A DNA stretch of 64,000 nt from Acidobacteriota bacterium (GCA_013289825.1 JABCZF010000005.1:62001-126000); one strand, 5' to 3'; counted from the stretch's first letter, positions 9,897 to 18,703 are shown. Program-made: numbers and translations. Notes: a model not told the origin generated them from the sequence alone.

Positions 9897-11339
9897 TTAG
9901 TTTCCGGTCGTTCGCAGCGAGGGGAGCGTGAAGGTCGCTTTGACTTCTTTTCGTTTGGCCCAGTCGTGATACGTGTGGCATTCGAAGCACCGCGACTCGG
10001 CACGCTCCGGACCCGGCGCGTGGCAGGTCTTGCACGTGGCCATCCCCGGTAGCAGGACGTCGCTTATCCCCGTGCTGGTCATGGCCTTTTCATGGCAGCT
10101 CACGCAGCTAAATCCACGATGCGCGTCGTGATCGAATTTCGCGTGCGGCCATCTACGGCGCGGATCTGCTGCGATGGGAATGTCCGGAAGAATCGGACGC
10201 GTCAAAATGTCCGCCGGACTCTCGCTTAGCCATGGCGGGTCTCCGGGCGTACGCGATTCCGATCGATAAGTCAGTACGTGGCATTGGGAGCAGGTCTTGC
10301 GCCACAGTAATTGCTCCGCATCGTAGACGCGCTTGGCTATCCACTCATTCCTAGTGTAGAAGACGGTCTTCGCCGGCATGGCCCTGCCGGTCAATTCGCG
10401 CAGAGGATCGCGCGCTTCTCGCAATTCCGCGGCATGCGCGCCGATATACTCCGTAAACTTCGCGACCAAGAATGCGTGGACTATCTCGGGCTCGTCATGC
10501 GGCACGCCAATATCAAATCGCTCGTCAAACGACAGCGAGTGGCACGCCCCGCAGGCATTTGCGAATTTCACCGGCGCCATGAGCTCACGCCCGCTTGTCG
10601 GTCCCACGGATTCGAGAACTCCCGGGTTGGATAGAAATCTCCGCTCCTTTTCATAGCTGGCTGCGGCGGTTCGATAGCGCGCATCGGAATACGTCAAATC
10701 CGGATCTGCCGCACTCGGCCGGTGGCAATTCCCACATTCCAGCTGCACCGTCGGCCCGCTCGGTCCCCGCCGGATCGGTTTCATGTGCACGGCGTGGTTC
10801 ACCTCAATTGCCGTTCGATACCACACCCTTCGCAAATCTCCGCGCGGCGGCCGAAACTCCGGATGCCCATCCTCGAAACTCTTGATATGTGTCGCGTACC
10901 GCGTCGCCCTACTGGCGCTTTCTAAGTCGCCGTGGCACGCCGCGCAGCTCTGATTGCTCACCGCAACCAGATTCACTCGTCCCCGATGTTCCGTGTGGCA
11001 CGCCGCACAACCAAGCGCAGCGTGCTGCGCCGCGTGATGCGGCGGCGCGTCGTGGCAAGCCAAACAAGCCGCATCACTGGCCTTAGCCGAAAACGCGCCC
11101 GCCGCCTGCATATGGCACGCCGCGCACTGCGCCTCCAACACCGCGTGCGCCGCGCTCATCCGCCCGCTCGAATACACGCGCGAGTCCCGCGCGAATCCGT
11201 GCCACGCAATCCAAACCAGGGCCAGCGCCGGCGGCCCCAGGCCCAGCCAAAACTTCGCGCGCTTCAGCCCAGTCGGCCTCTTGAAATAATTCAGGTCGAT
11301 TCGCTGCGCCAGTTTCTTCGTTGTTCGTGTTCTCGCCAC
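9897..11339 (-). CDS. Membrane-anchored decahaem c-type cytochrome
   Basis: The protein has 480 residues with ten CXXCH motifs: four near the N-terminus (CAACH, CLACH, CAACH, CAACH), then CGNCH, CGACH, CSQCH, CVSCH, CKTCH and CFECH. Extra histidines such as HHAAQH and HAVHMK could be distal ligands. A basic start followed by one hydrophobic segment near residue 35 (FWLGLGPPALALVWIAW) acts as an uncleaved signal anchor, placing the haem domain outside the membrane. It starts with GTG 11 nt after the stop of the cytochrome b gene, so it is the last cistron of a four-gene operon. The expected role is electron exit from the membrane subunit to periplasmic or external acceptors. Confidence 0.9.
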   Translation of the reverse strand: MARTRTTKKLAQRIDLNYFKRPTGLKRAKFWLGLGPPALALVWIAWHGFARDSRVYSSGRMSAAHAVLEAQCAACHMQAAGAFSAKASDAACLACHDAPPHHAAQHAALGCAACHTEHRGRVNLVAVSNQSCAACHGDLESASRATRYATHIKSFEDGHPEFRPPRGDLRRVWYRTAIEVNHAVHMKPIRRGPSGPTVQLECGNCHRPSAADPDLTYSDARYRTAAASYEKERRFLSNPGVLESVGPTSGRELMAPVKFANACGACHSLSFDERFDIGVPHDEPEIVHAFLVAKFTEYIGAHAAELREARDPLRELTGRAMPAKTVFYTRNEWIAKRVYDAEQLLWRKTCSQCHVLTYRSESRTPGDPPWLSESPADILTRPILPDIPIAADPRRRWPHAKFDHDAHRGFSCVSCHEKAMTSTGISDVLLPGMATCKTCHAPGPERAESRCFECHTYHDWAKRKEVKATFTLPSLRTTGN

Positions 11340-11350
11340 CCGTCACGTCT

Positions 11351-12295
11351 TCAATAGCGCAAAGCCATCACCGCGTGCACCGCCCCCAGCAAAATCAACG
11401 TCAGCGAAAGCGGAATATGCACCAGCAACCACCCATGCAACAAATGATGAAGCTGCTCCTGCCGTACCAGTTGCCGTGCCTCGTCGCAAATATCCTCCAA
11501 ATCCTCGAGAGTCGCCTGTGCCGATTGCGGCATCGCTGTCCGCAAACTGGAAAACGCCCCGTGCGCTTTGTCTCGGTCGCCAAGGCGCGACCGGTGTTGT
11601 CTCGGCTGTTCGAGAAACGGCCGCATTTCGCTCAAATAAAACTTTCGCAAGAAAGCGCATTCCTCTTCTGTAAGTATCACTGTCTCCGTGGCCGCGGCCA
11701 CCGCTCCTCCGCTGCTCATAATAGACATGGACCGTGCCGCGCTAAGTCCCCCCGCTCGCAGAACTTCCTCGCTCGCCGATTTGCCGACCCCCAGGGGCCC
11801 GCAAATCGACTCGACGCCGCGATCCGCCTCTTCGCGCAGCAGTTTCTGCACATTTCCGATTTCGTCGTAGATCGTTTCCAGCTTGACGTCCGTGGTCATT
11901 ACCCGCGGCACGTAGTGTTGCAGCCCGGCCCCAAACACTCCGCTCACCACGGTCATAATCAGCAGCCACAGCAAGATGCTCGTCAGCGTCCCGCCAAAAT
12001 GAAATCCGCCGTGGAACAGAATCATCGGCAAGCTCAGCAAACCCAGCCACAAGTGCCCACGCATCCAGGCTTGCGCTCGTCCAATCCGCCAAACCGGCAC
12101 CCGTTTGCGCGCCCCCAGCAGCGCCGCGAAAACCATGAACCCGGATCCGATCGCGCCAAACGTCAAGCCCAGTGCGCTCCCGCCCCGCGGCCCGCTCGGT
12201 GCATGCACCGCATACGCCAAGTACAAGGCGGTCAACACGGCAAAGATCACGAGCGATGCGATGGCCCATCCGCGTTGTGTCTTGTCTATCCGCAC
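11351..12295 (-). CDS. Cytochrome b-like integral membrane protein
   Basis: The protein has about 314 residues if it starts at the GTG at 12295, which has AAGGGG 8 nt upstream; longer in-frame starts would overlap the preceding gene. About five membrane helices are predicted: IASLVIFAVLTALYLAYAV, FGAIGSGFMVFAALLG, HLWLGLLSLPMILFHGGF, LLWLLIMTVVSGVFGAG and a C-terminal HIPLSLTLILLGAVHAVM. Histidines spaced 13-14 residues apart in helices 3 and 5 suit two b-haems. A soluble loop of about 120 residues separates the last two helices. It lies between the Fe-S and decahaem genes and probably passes electrons across the membrane, possibly with quinone exchange (inference). Confidence 0.78.
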   Translation of the reverse strand: MRIDKTQRGWAIASLVIFAVLTALYLAYAVHAPSGPRGGSALGLTFGAIGSGFMVFAALLGARKRVPVWRIGRAQAWMRGHLWLGLLSLPMILFHGGFHFGGTLTSILLWLLIMTVVSGVFGAGLQHYVPRVMTTDVKLETIYDEIGNVQKLLREEADRGVESICGPLGVGKSASEEVLRAGGLSAARSMSIMSSGGAVAAATETVILTEEECAFLRKFYLSEMRPFLEQPRQHRSRLGDRDKAHGAFSSLRTAMPQSAQATLEDLEDICDEARQLVRQEQLHHLLHGWLLVHIPLSLTLILLGAVHAVMALRY

Positions 12296-12383
12296 CGTCC
12301 ATGCCCCTTGCACGGCCGAGACTTCAGTCGGTGCTCTTGATATCGGAGTCCTTCGGATGGCTCTCGCCGACACATGCTCGGAG

Positions 12384-14555
12384 TCACTTCGCCGCTCCGC
12401 CGCCCAGCATTTCCGAAAAGAACGTCCTGGGGTCCACGCGGTGCGCCGCATCGTGCGGGCACGCGTAAACGCAGCTCGGCTCCTTCAAATGCGTGCACAA
12501 ATCGCAGGAAGTAGCCTTCTGCTTTACCACTGCTTTCTTTCTCCCCGGACGCTCCAGGTCTTCGACCATTACTTCGAATGGGTGCAAATTGATATTTCCG
12601 TACGGGCAGTTCCGCGCGCACAACCCGCAACCGATGCACCAATCCTCAATAATGACTTCCAGCGAATTTCGCCGCCGGATCGATCCTACTGGACACCCGA
12701 CCATGCAAAGCGGGTCGCGGCATTGTCGGCACGAAGTGGCCACCAAATATTGTTCGAAGCGCAAGCCTTCCCGCACGAGCCGCGTTATTCCGTCGTGCGC
12801 GTCGGCGCACGCGTTCACGCACGCATCGCAACGCGTGCAATTCTGCAAATCGAGAATGAGCAGGCTCTGCGCTTCCATCAAACCCTGCGAAAGAAATTGG
12901 TCGATGGGCACACGGCGAACGGTCTGCATACGTTGCTGACTCTGCGCGCTGCGCTCTGCCGCTACAACTTCAAGGCCTTGCCGCACGCTCGGGAAACGCT
13001 CCACCATGTTGTGAAAATCGTCGCCGGAAATACGCACCACTTCCACGTGGTCCAAAGCCGTGCAAGTCGCCGTGCGCACGCCGCCACCCAGCAAGCCGAT
13101 CTCTCCGAAATAGTCTCCACGCGACAGATACCCCAGCACCAGCTCCCCGCCGGGATACGTCTCAGAAATCTTCACGAACCCAATGCGCACCAAATAAAAA
13201 CTCTTCGCGGCATCGCCTTGCGCGGCGATGACCTGGCCCGGCGCAAATCTCTGCAACTCCACGCTCCCCTTCAAGTGCTCGATAAAATCCGGTGAGAGAT
13301 CCGCAAACATCGGCACGCCGCGCAAATGATTTTCAAGCGCCCGCCGCCGGTAGTTCTGGTCGATCTCGGCGCGGAACGACTTGTTCTTCATCATGATGTC
13401 GAGCACGTTCCTAAGCATCTCGAAAGCTACTACCTCCGTCTGGGCGAGCACTGTCGCAGACCGCGGGTAAAAATTCATGCACGTCATCTCAGCGAACAAA
13501 TCGCCGGGCCCGAGTTCGGCCACGGGATTCCCGTATGCCAGGTCCACGGAGGCATCGATGGGAATCGTTCTGTCGCGAGTCTCCTCGGAGCGGACGTCTG
13601 CGTCCCGCGCCGCCAGCGTGCTCGTAAGTTTCTTAAAAAGGCCCTTCGCCCCGCCTTGCGTTTTCACGTGCGCAATCGGCGCCGAAAGAGAAACCCGCGC
13701 TTGGCCTTCGAGAATGTAAAAAGCCGTCGAGCCGAATTCCCCCTCGCGGCAAATAATCTCGCCCGGTTGAAACCGCCGTTTGACGATCGCCCCGCGGTTC
13801 AGTTCGAGAAAGGTCCCCGAAATTCCCTTGAACACCGACAGCTGCAAAAGCTCTTCCGCTTGGAATCCCTGCGCGTCTGGCCCCGCGGTAATCGAAGTGC
13901 CCACAACGGTCTTATTCGTCAACGCTCCCGTGGGACAAGACACCATGCATTCGCCACACGAAATGCAAGTCGAATCGCCCATCGGCGCGTTCAAATCGAA
14001 GGCAATCCCCGCCGAATAACCTTTTCCCATCCGCCCGAGTACAAAATTATTCCTGATCTCGTTGCAACCGCGGATACATCGGTCGCACAAAATGCAAGCA
14101 TCGTAGTCCACGGCAATCGCCAGCGAAGAATCATCGATCCCGTGCGAAACAGTCCGTCTTGCAAATCGCGACTGCGTAATTCCCGCGGCCTTTGCCAAAG
14201 TCTCTAGTTCGCAATCGCCCGAGTTTTCCTGCCGCGCGCATGGAGACGGATGATCCGCCATCAAAAGCTCAAGCAGAGTCCTCCGCGCCTGCAAAACCTT
14301 CTCGGAATTCGTAACCACCTTCATGCCCGGCTCGACAGGTCGCACGCACGACGCCGTGAGCACGCGCGCCCCGGTGTCCACCACGCAGAGCCGGCAAACT
14401 CCTACAGGCGTCTCATTCTGCAGATGGCAAAGCGTGGGAATCGGCGTCCCATTCATGCGTGCCGCATCAAACACACTGGTCCCCGCCGCCACCTCGACAG
14501 GTCGTCCATCAATGGTGATCTCTACAAGCTCCGGCACTCTGCTGATGCTGCTCAC
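12384..14555 (-). CDS. Multidomain Fe-S protein with two internal cyclic-nucleotide-binding domains
   Basis: The protein has 723 residues. Order of domains: plant-type 2Fe-2S (Cys43, 54, 57, 70); a NuoG-like His-Cys site (His102, Cys106, Cys115) where Gln109 stands in the usual middle Cys position; two 4Fe-4S motifs (Cys154/157/160/164 and 197/200/203/207); two cNMP-binding-fold domains (about 245-400 and 415-540); and a DmsB/HybA-like module with four Cys groups (573-583, 609-621, 640-650, 684-699). The second cNMP domain keeps a classical phosphate-binding cassette (FGEIGLL...RTAT), while the first has FAEM...RSAT. The start is a GTG. It sits between NuoEF and cytochrome b genes, which suggests a ligand-tunable electron relay (inference). 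Confidence 0.9.
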   Translation of the reverse strand: MSSISRVPELVEITIDGRPVEVAAGTSVFDAARMNGTPIPTLCHLQNETPVGVCRLCVVDTGARVLTASCVRPVEPGMKVVTNSEKVLQARRTLLELLMADHPSPCARQENSGDCELETLAKAAGITQSRFARRTVSHGIDDSSLAIAVDYDACILCDRCIRGCNEIRNNFVLGRMGKGYSAGIAFDLNAPMGDSTCISCGECMVSCPTGALTNKTVVGTSITAGPDAQGFQAEELLQLSVFKGISGTFLELNRGAIVKRRFQPGEIICREGEFGSTAFYILEGQARVSLSAPIAHVKTQGGAKGLFKKLTSTLAARDADVRSEETRDRTIPIDASVDLAYGNPVAELGPGDLFAEMTCMNFYPRSATVLAQTEVVAFEMLRNVLDIMMKNKSFRAEIDQNYRRRALENHLRGVPMFADLSPDFIEHLKGSVELQRFAPGQVIAAQGDAAKSFYLVRIGFVKISETYPGGELVLGYLSRGDYFGEIGLLGGGVRTATCTALDHVEVVRISGDDFHNMVERFPSVRQGLEVVAAERSAQSQQRMQTVRRVPIDQFLSQGLMEAQSLLILDLQNCTRCDACVNACADAHDGITRLVREGLRFEQYLVATSCRQCRDPLCMVGCPVGSIRRRNSLEVIIEDWCIGCGLCARNCPYGNINLHPFEVMVEDLERPGRKKAVVKQKATSCDLCTHLKEPSCVYACPHDAAHRVDPRTFFSEMLGGGAAK

Positions 14556-14637
14556 AATCCTGATTCCTCGCGTCGCTTCTCGGCGCTCTCGATGACCCCT
14601 AGGTCAGTCTTTTTCCTGCTTTTTCTCGCTTCTGCAC

Positions 14638-16356
14638 TCACGGCCGAATGCCCACGCGCTGCGCCTCACCCGCCCGCGCCGCTGCCGTGAAACAAATCTC
14701 GCTAGGACACTTTCCTTTCAGCACGTGCGCATCAATTTCTTCTCGAAAATGCTTCAACACCGACTGCACCGGCGCCGGCACGATCTGCCCAAGCCCGCAG
14801 ATCGAAGTCAGACTCATGGCCTGGCAAAGCTCATCGATCAACGCCAGATCCGCCAGGTACTGTTTTTCCGCCAACCCGCCTTGCGTCCACCGCACCAGCA
14901 AATCCGTCATCTTCTGGGAGCCCACGCGGCATGGCACGCACTTCCCACAAGATTCGTTGCGATAAAAGCGCACCGCATTCAGCGCCATATCCAGCATGCA
15001 CGTCGTATCGTCGCAAACCACAATCGCTCCCGACCCGAGCATTGAACCGGCATCCGCTAGTGCTTTGAAATCAAGCCGCACATCCACCATGGACGCCGGC
15101 AAATAACCCGAAGACGGCCCGGAAGGCGCAAAAGCCTTCAGTGGCCTCCCGCCGCGAATTCCTCCCGCGTAGTCAAACAGCACTTCGCGCATCGGCGTTC
15201 CCATAGGCACTTCGTAAACCCCAGGCTTTGCCACATGCCCGCTGACGGCCACAAATTTCAACCCGCGCGAACCGTTTTTACCCTGCGTTTTGTACCACTC
15301 CGCGCCGCGCGCCAGAATCTGCGGCACATTCAGAAACGTCTCCACGTTATTAATGACCGTCGGTTTTTGCCACAGCCCTGCCTGGACGGGGAAGGGAGGC
15401 TTGTTTCGAGGTTCTGCGCGCTTGCCTTCGATGGCCTCAAGCAGTGCCGTTTCTTCACCGCAAATGTAGCCGCCGGGACTGACGAAGATCTCCAGATCAA
15501 ACGCCAGTTCACTTTTTAAAATGTCTTTTCCAAGCAAACCTTCGTGGTAGCAGCGCCGCAACTCTTCGCCAAGGATTTCTTCCTGCAAGTGATACTCGTG
15601 GCGGATGTAAAGAATCCCGCGTTTCGATCCCGTAACCAGCCCCGCCACGATCATCCCTTCGATCACCAGGTGCGGAAGATGCGTCATGATGAAGCGATCC
15701 TTGATGGTCCCCGGTTCGCTTTCGTCCGCATTGCAAACGATATATTTCTCCGCGCCCGGCTGCTTGCGCACCAAATCCCATTTCATGCTCGTGGGAAATC
15801 CCGCTCCGCCCAGCCCGCGCAGTTCCGAGGCTTGCAACTCCGCCAGAACCCCGTCCCAGTCTTTGGTCCTAGCCAATTTCCGGACAACGCCGTATTTCTC
15901 GTCGTCGCCATAGGGATCGGACGCGCACGGCACCCGCGCGTGCTCCGGATGCGGTTCGGGAACCGCTTCGCCACGAATCGCGCTCCGCGCCATGGCTTCC
16001 GCCGATGCTGCCGTGACACCCGCGAAAATGTCATCGTTGATGGAGACCGCCGGCGGCTGATCGCACCGCCCGAGACAGGAAACATCGCGTATCAGTACAT
16101 CGGCCGCAGCGCTCTTCAGAAAGCGCTGTTCCAAATCCGCCCGGAACTCCGAAGCCCCATTCAAGTGGCAGCTCATGTCTGCGCAGACGCGAACATCCGC
16201 TTTCGGTGGCGGCGCCAGATGAAAATGGGGATAGAAACTCGCGACACTGTGAATTTGGTAAAGCGGAGTTTCGGAACGCTCGGAAAGCGCTTCGAGTTCC
16301 GCCTTGGGCAAGAAGCCGTAGCGAAGCTGAATTGCTCGCAGGTCGTCGAAGATCAC
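14638..16356 (-). CDS. NuoE-NuoF fusion (NADH-oxidising flavoprotein, HoxF-like)
   Basis: The protein has 572 residues. Residues 1-130 are NuoE-like with 2Fe-2S ligands Cys58, Cys63, Cys94 and Cys98. Residues 145-570 are NuoF-like with LGGAGFPT (about 182-189), the flavin/NAD-binding CNADESEPGT and GGYICGEETAL, and the 4Fe-4S ligands Cys470, Cys473, Cys476 and Cys520. NADH oxidation by FMN and transfer to Fe-S clusters is the expected reaction. The GTG start could be extended by up to 26 codons before a stop. The remaining complex I subunits are absent; the next gene, 82 bp on, supplies the NuoG-like Fe-S domains instead. Confidence 0.93.
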   Translation of the reverse strand: MIFDDLRAIQLRYGFLPKAELEALSERSETPLYQIHSVASFYPHFHLAPPPKADVRVCADMSCHLNGASEFRADLEQRFLKSAAADVLIRDVSCLGRCDQPPAVSINDDIFAGVTAASAEAMARSAIRGEAVPEPHPEHARVPCASDPYGDDEKYGVVRKLARTKDWDGVLAELQASELRGLGGAGFPTSMKWDLVRKQPGAEKYIVCNADESEPGTIKDRFIMTHLPHLVIEGMIVAGLVTGSKRGILYIRHEYHLQEEILGEELRRCYHEGLLGKDILKSELAFDLEIFVSPGGYICGEETALLEAIEGKRAEPRNKPPFPVQAGLWQKPTVINNVETFLNVPQILARGAEWYKTQGKNGSRGLKFVAVSGHVAKPGVYEVPMGTPMREVLFDYAGGIRGGRPLKAFAPSGPSSGYLPASMVDVRLDFKALADAGSMLGSGAIVVCDDTTCMLDMALNAVRFYRNESCGKCVPCRVGSQKMTDLLVRWTQGGLAEKQYLADLALIDELCQAMSLTSICGLGQIVPAPVQSVLKHFREEIDAHVLKGKCPSEICFTAAARAGEAQRVGIRP

Positions 16357-16475
16357 AGCGCGGCATCTCGCATCGAAAGGCGCCGGGCGGGTTCGATCGC
16401 CCGGCGTAAAGTCTGGTACGGATTCTCTTGCATACTACTGGCGCTCTGCCACGCTGTAAATAGGAGCCCGTTGCC

Positions 16476-16497
16476 TTTTCGCGCCACGCCGCGAAAA
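16476..16497. promoter_or_regulatory. 22-bp palindromic operator candidate in the divergent redox promoter region
   Basis: TTTTCGCG, six bases, then CGCGAAAA form a perfect 8+6+8 palindrome midway between the NuoEF operon and the divergent pentahaem gene. The overall size and 6-bp spacer equal those of CRP/FNR-family sites, although the half-site differs. It could coordinate both transcription units. The gap 16357-16559 holds no gene. Confidence 0.45.
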
Positions 16498-16559
16498 AGA
16501 CAACGCGTCTGACGCAGCTTCCCATCGATAATTGGGCGAACGATCAGCCGTCATTGCGA

Positions 16560-18026
16560 ATGCAAATTGCCCCTCCATCCTGTTGGCCGCGCGCCACGCT
16601 GTGCGTTGCGTTCTTGGCTATACTGGCCTTCGCTGTTCGAGTCGCCGCCGCGAAAGACGGCTCCGCCCAGGCTAGAAATTCGGCCTCCGCGGCCAGCGAA
16701 TCCGCCACAGCTCCTGCCGCGACAGCAGCCAAGCTTTCCGATTCGAACGCTGAACCCATAAAATACATCGGCCCCGGCTCTTGCGCCGCCACCAGCTGTC
16801 ACGGCAGCGTCAAACCGGTGGCCGGCAGCCGCATTCTACAAAATGAGTACTCCACCTGGATCATCAAGGATAAACACAGTCACGCGTATCAAGCGCTGAC
16901 CGGAGACATCGGCGAACGCATCGCCCGCATTTTGAAGCTCAATTCGAAAGCCGAAGAATCGCCAAAATGCCTCGCCTGCCACGCGCTGTACACGACACCG
17001 GATCAGCGCGGCCGTCCGTTCGACTTGTCCGAAGGTGTTTCGTGCGAAAATTGCCACGGCCCGGCATCAGCGTGGCTCGGTCCGCACACAACACGCGACT
17101 GGCCCCACGAAAAATCCGTGGCCCTCGGAATGCGCGATACGCGCGACGTAATTCATCGCGCCGAAACGTGTCTCGAGTGTCACCTGGGCACGAAAGAAAA
17201 ATTTGTCGACCACGAAATGATTGCCGCAGGTCATCCGGATCTATTCTTCGAACTGGATTCTTTTTCTGCCGTGATGCCGCGTCACTGGAAATCCCCGCGC
17301 GAATCCGCTTCCGGCAAACTTGTCGAAGATGCCGCGTGGGCCGGCGTGCGCGATTGGAGCGCCGGCCAAGCTGTTCAGTTGCGCGCGGAGATGGACCGTT
17401 TGAGCTGGCGAGCGAAGGGTGAGCGCTTCGATAAAAAAGATGTATGGCCCGAATACTCGGAGCTTTCTTGTTTTGCGTGCCACCATGCTCTCGTGCCGGC
17501 GAAAGATAGCTGGAGGCAGGAGCACGAATTTGCCGGTCGGCGTCCCGGCGATCCGGCGTGGAACAGTTCGCGCTACGCGGTGTTTCGTTTGCTCGCCAGG
17601 CAAATTGATTCCGCGAAGGCGCAAGAACTCGATCGCAGGCTGCTGGAAGTCTCGGAGGAAATGTCCAGGCTAAACCCGGATCGCAAAGTTGTTGAAGCGT
17701 CGGCGTCCGCGGCTGGGCCGCTGGTAGAGCGTTTTGCTGAGCGGCTCGCGGCCATGCCATACGATCGAGCTGTGGTGCTGCGCACGTTGCAACTGATTCC
17801 GGACGACGCGGAAAATATTTCGCTGGCCGACGAGCGCGCCGCCGAGCAGGCGGCGATGGCCATGGATTCGCTGTACATCGCGTACAGCAAAGATGCGAAG
17901 CCCGCCAATGCCGCGGAGGTTCGCGCGATCATCAACGAACTCTTCCAGCAACTCGAGAATCCTTCGGCGTACAACGCCGACCAATTTGCTTCATCACTGC
18001 GGAAAATCCGTGCCCTTCTTCGATAG
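16560..18026 (+). CDS. Exported pentahaem c-type cytochrome (cytochrome c554-like multihaem family)
   Basis: The protein has 488 residues from the ATG at 16560 (a TTG two codons earlier is possible). The signal peptide spans about 30 residues (ATLCVAFLAILAFAVRVAAA). An Ala/Ser linker leads to YIGPGSCAATSCHG, a CX4CH haem site, followed by four CXXCH sites: CLACH, CENCH, CLECH and CFACH. Histidines in KHSHAYQ and AAGHPDLFFE are typical distal ligands of this family. The C-terminal third is haem-free and probably helical. It is divergent from the NADH-to-decahaem operon, so it may be the periplasmic acceptor or a parallel carrier (inference). Confidence 0.87.
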   Translation: MQIAPPSCWPRATLCVAFLAILAFAVRVAAAKDGSAQARNSASAASESATAPAATAAKLSDSNAEPIKYIGPGSCAATSCHGSVKPVAGSRILQNEYSTWIIKDKHSHAYQALTGDIGERIARILKLNSKAEESPKCLACHALYTTPDQRGRPFDLSEGVSCENCHGPASAWLGPHTTRDWPHEKSVALGMRDTRDVIHRAETCLECHLGTKEKFVDHEMIAAGHPDLFFELDSFSAVMPRHWKSPRESASGKLVEDAAWAGVRDWSAGQAVQLRAEMDRLSWRAKGERFDKKDVWPEYSELSCFACHHALVPAKDSWRQEHEFAGRRPGDPAWNSSRYAVFRLLARQIDSAKAQELDRRLLEVSEEMSRLNPDRKVVEASASAAGPLVERFAERLAAMPYDRAVVLRTLQLIPDDAENISLADERAAEQAAMAMDSLYIAYSKDAKPANAAEVRAIINELFQQLENPSAYNADQFASSLRKIRALLR

Positions 18027-18085
18027 CCAAATTTTGCGCGGGCCTGCGATAATCACATCTCGCGCGGCGGATTGGACGTGTTTCT

Positions 18086-18667
18086 GTGAATCGCTTTGAG
18101 AACTGGTTTTGTGCTTCGTCGTACTGGCGGCGCATGACGCGGAAGCAAGTAATTCCGTGGCTTTTGTCCGGCACGGATTTGGGCGAACACGTTCTTGAAA
18201 TTGGCGCAGGGCCGGGCGCGGCAACGGAGGAATTGCGAAAACACGCCGGGCGCGTGACGAGCATCGAGTATAGCCACGCATTTGCCGCCGGGCTTCTCGA
18301 GCGAATCCAAAGCGCAAACGGCGATGTCTTGCAGGCGGATGCTTCGGCGCTGCCTTTTCCGGAAAAAACATTTTCTGCAGCCATTGCCGTCCTGGTGCTG
18401 CATCATTTGAAATTGCAAGAATTGCAGGAGCGAGCCTTCGCGGAAGTCTTTCGCGTGCTGCGGCCCGGAGGAGTGTTTCTGGCGATTGAGATTCAAGATG
18501 GATGGCTGCAGCGCATTGGGCACATTCGCAGCACATTTGTACCGGTGGCACCATCATCCGTGCCCCGGCGACTTGCGGCGCTCGGATTTTCGAGCGTGTC
18601 CGTAGATTTTCTACGCGGCGCGTACCGTTTAAGAGCACTACGTGCGCGGAACGCCGACCCTTCCTGA
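18086..18667 (+). CDS. Class I SAM-dependent methyltransferase
   Basis: This 193-residue protein starts with GTG and has the Rossmann methyltransferase motifs: VLEIGAGPGAAT (motif I), SIEYS (acidic end of strand 2), LPFPEKTFSAAIAVLVLHH (post-II/III) and EVFRVLRPGGVFLAIE. The substrate-binding C-terminus is short. It belongs to the Methyltransf_11 type; substrate unknown. It starts 59 bp after the pentahaem gene on the same strand and precedes the P450 gene, which has its own promoter. Confidence 0.87.
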   Translation: MNRFENWFCASSYWRRMTRKQVIPWLLSGTDLGEHVLEIGAGPGAATEELRKHAGRVTSIEYSHAFAAGLLERIQSANGDVLQADASALPFPEKTFSAAIAVLVLHHLKLQELQERAFAEVFRVLRPGGVFLAIEIQDGWLQRIGHIRSTFVPVAPSSVPRRLAALGFSSVSVDFLRGAYRLRALRARNADPS

Positions 18668-18703
18668 TAGCGACGCCTGATAGCGACGCCTGATAGCGAC
18701 GCA
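18665..18703 (+). repeat. Three tandem copies of a 13-bp unit at the end of the methyltransferase gene
   Basis: TGATAGCGACGCC is repeated three times (last copy ends in A). The first copy includes the methyltransferase stop codon, and every copy contains TGA and TAG in different frames. Copy-number slippage is likely. The repeat abuts the -35 box of the P450 promoter. Confidence 0.85.

Noticed and set aside
11321..13295. Long plus-strand open frames opposite the cytochrome b and Fe-S genes
   Set aside because: They are antisense shadows produced by GC-rich codon use; the products are Arg/His/Pro-rich with no domain, while the minus-strand genes have complete motifs.
9897..16356. Reading the redox operon as a bidirectional NiFe-hydrogenase or complex I
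   Set aside because: No large or small hydrogenase subunit and no Nuo membrane subunits are present in the operon or within the window.
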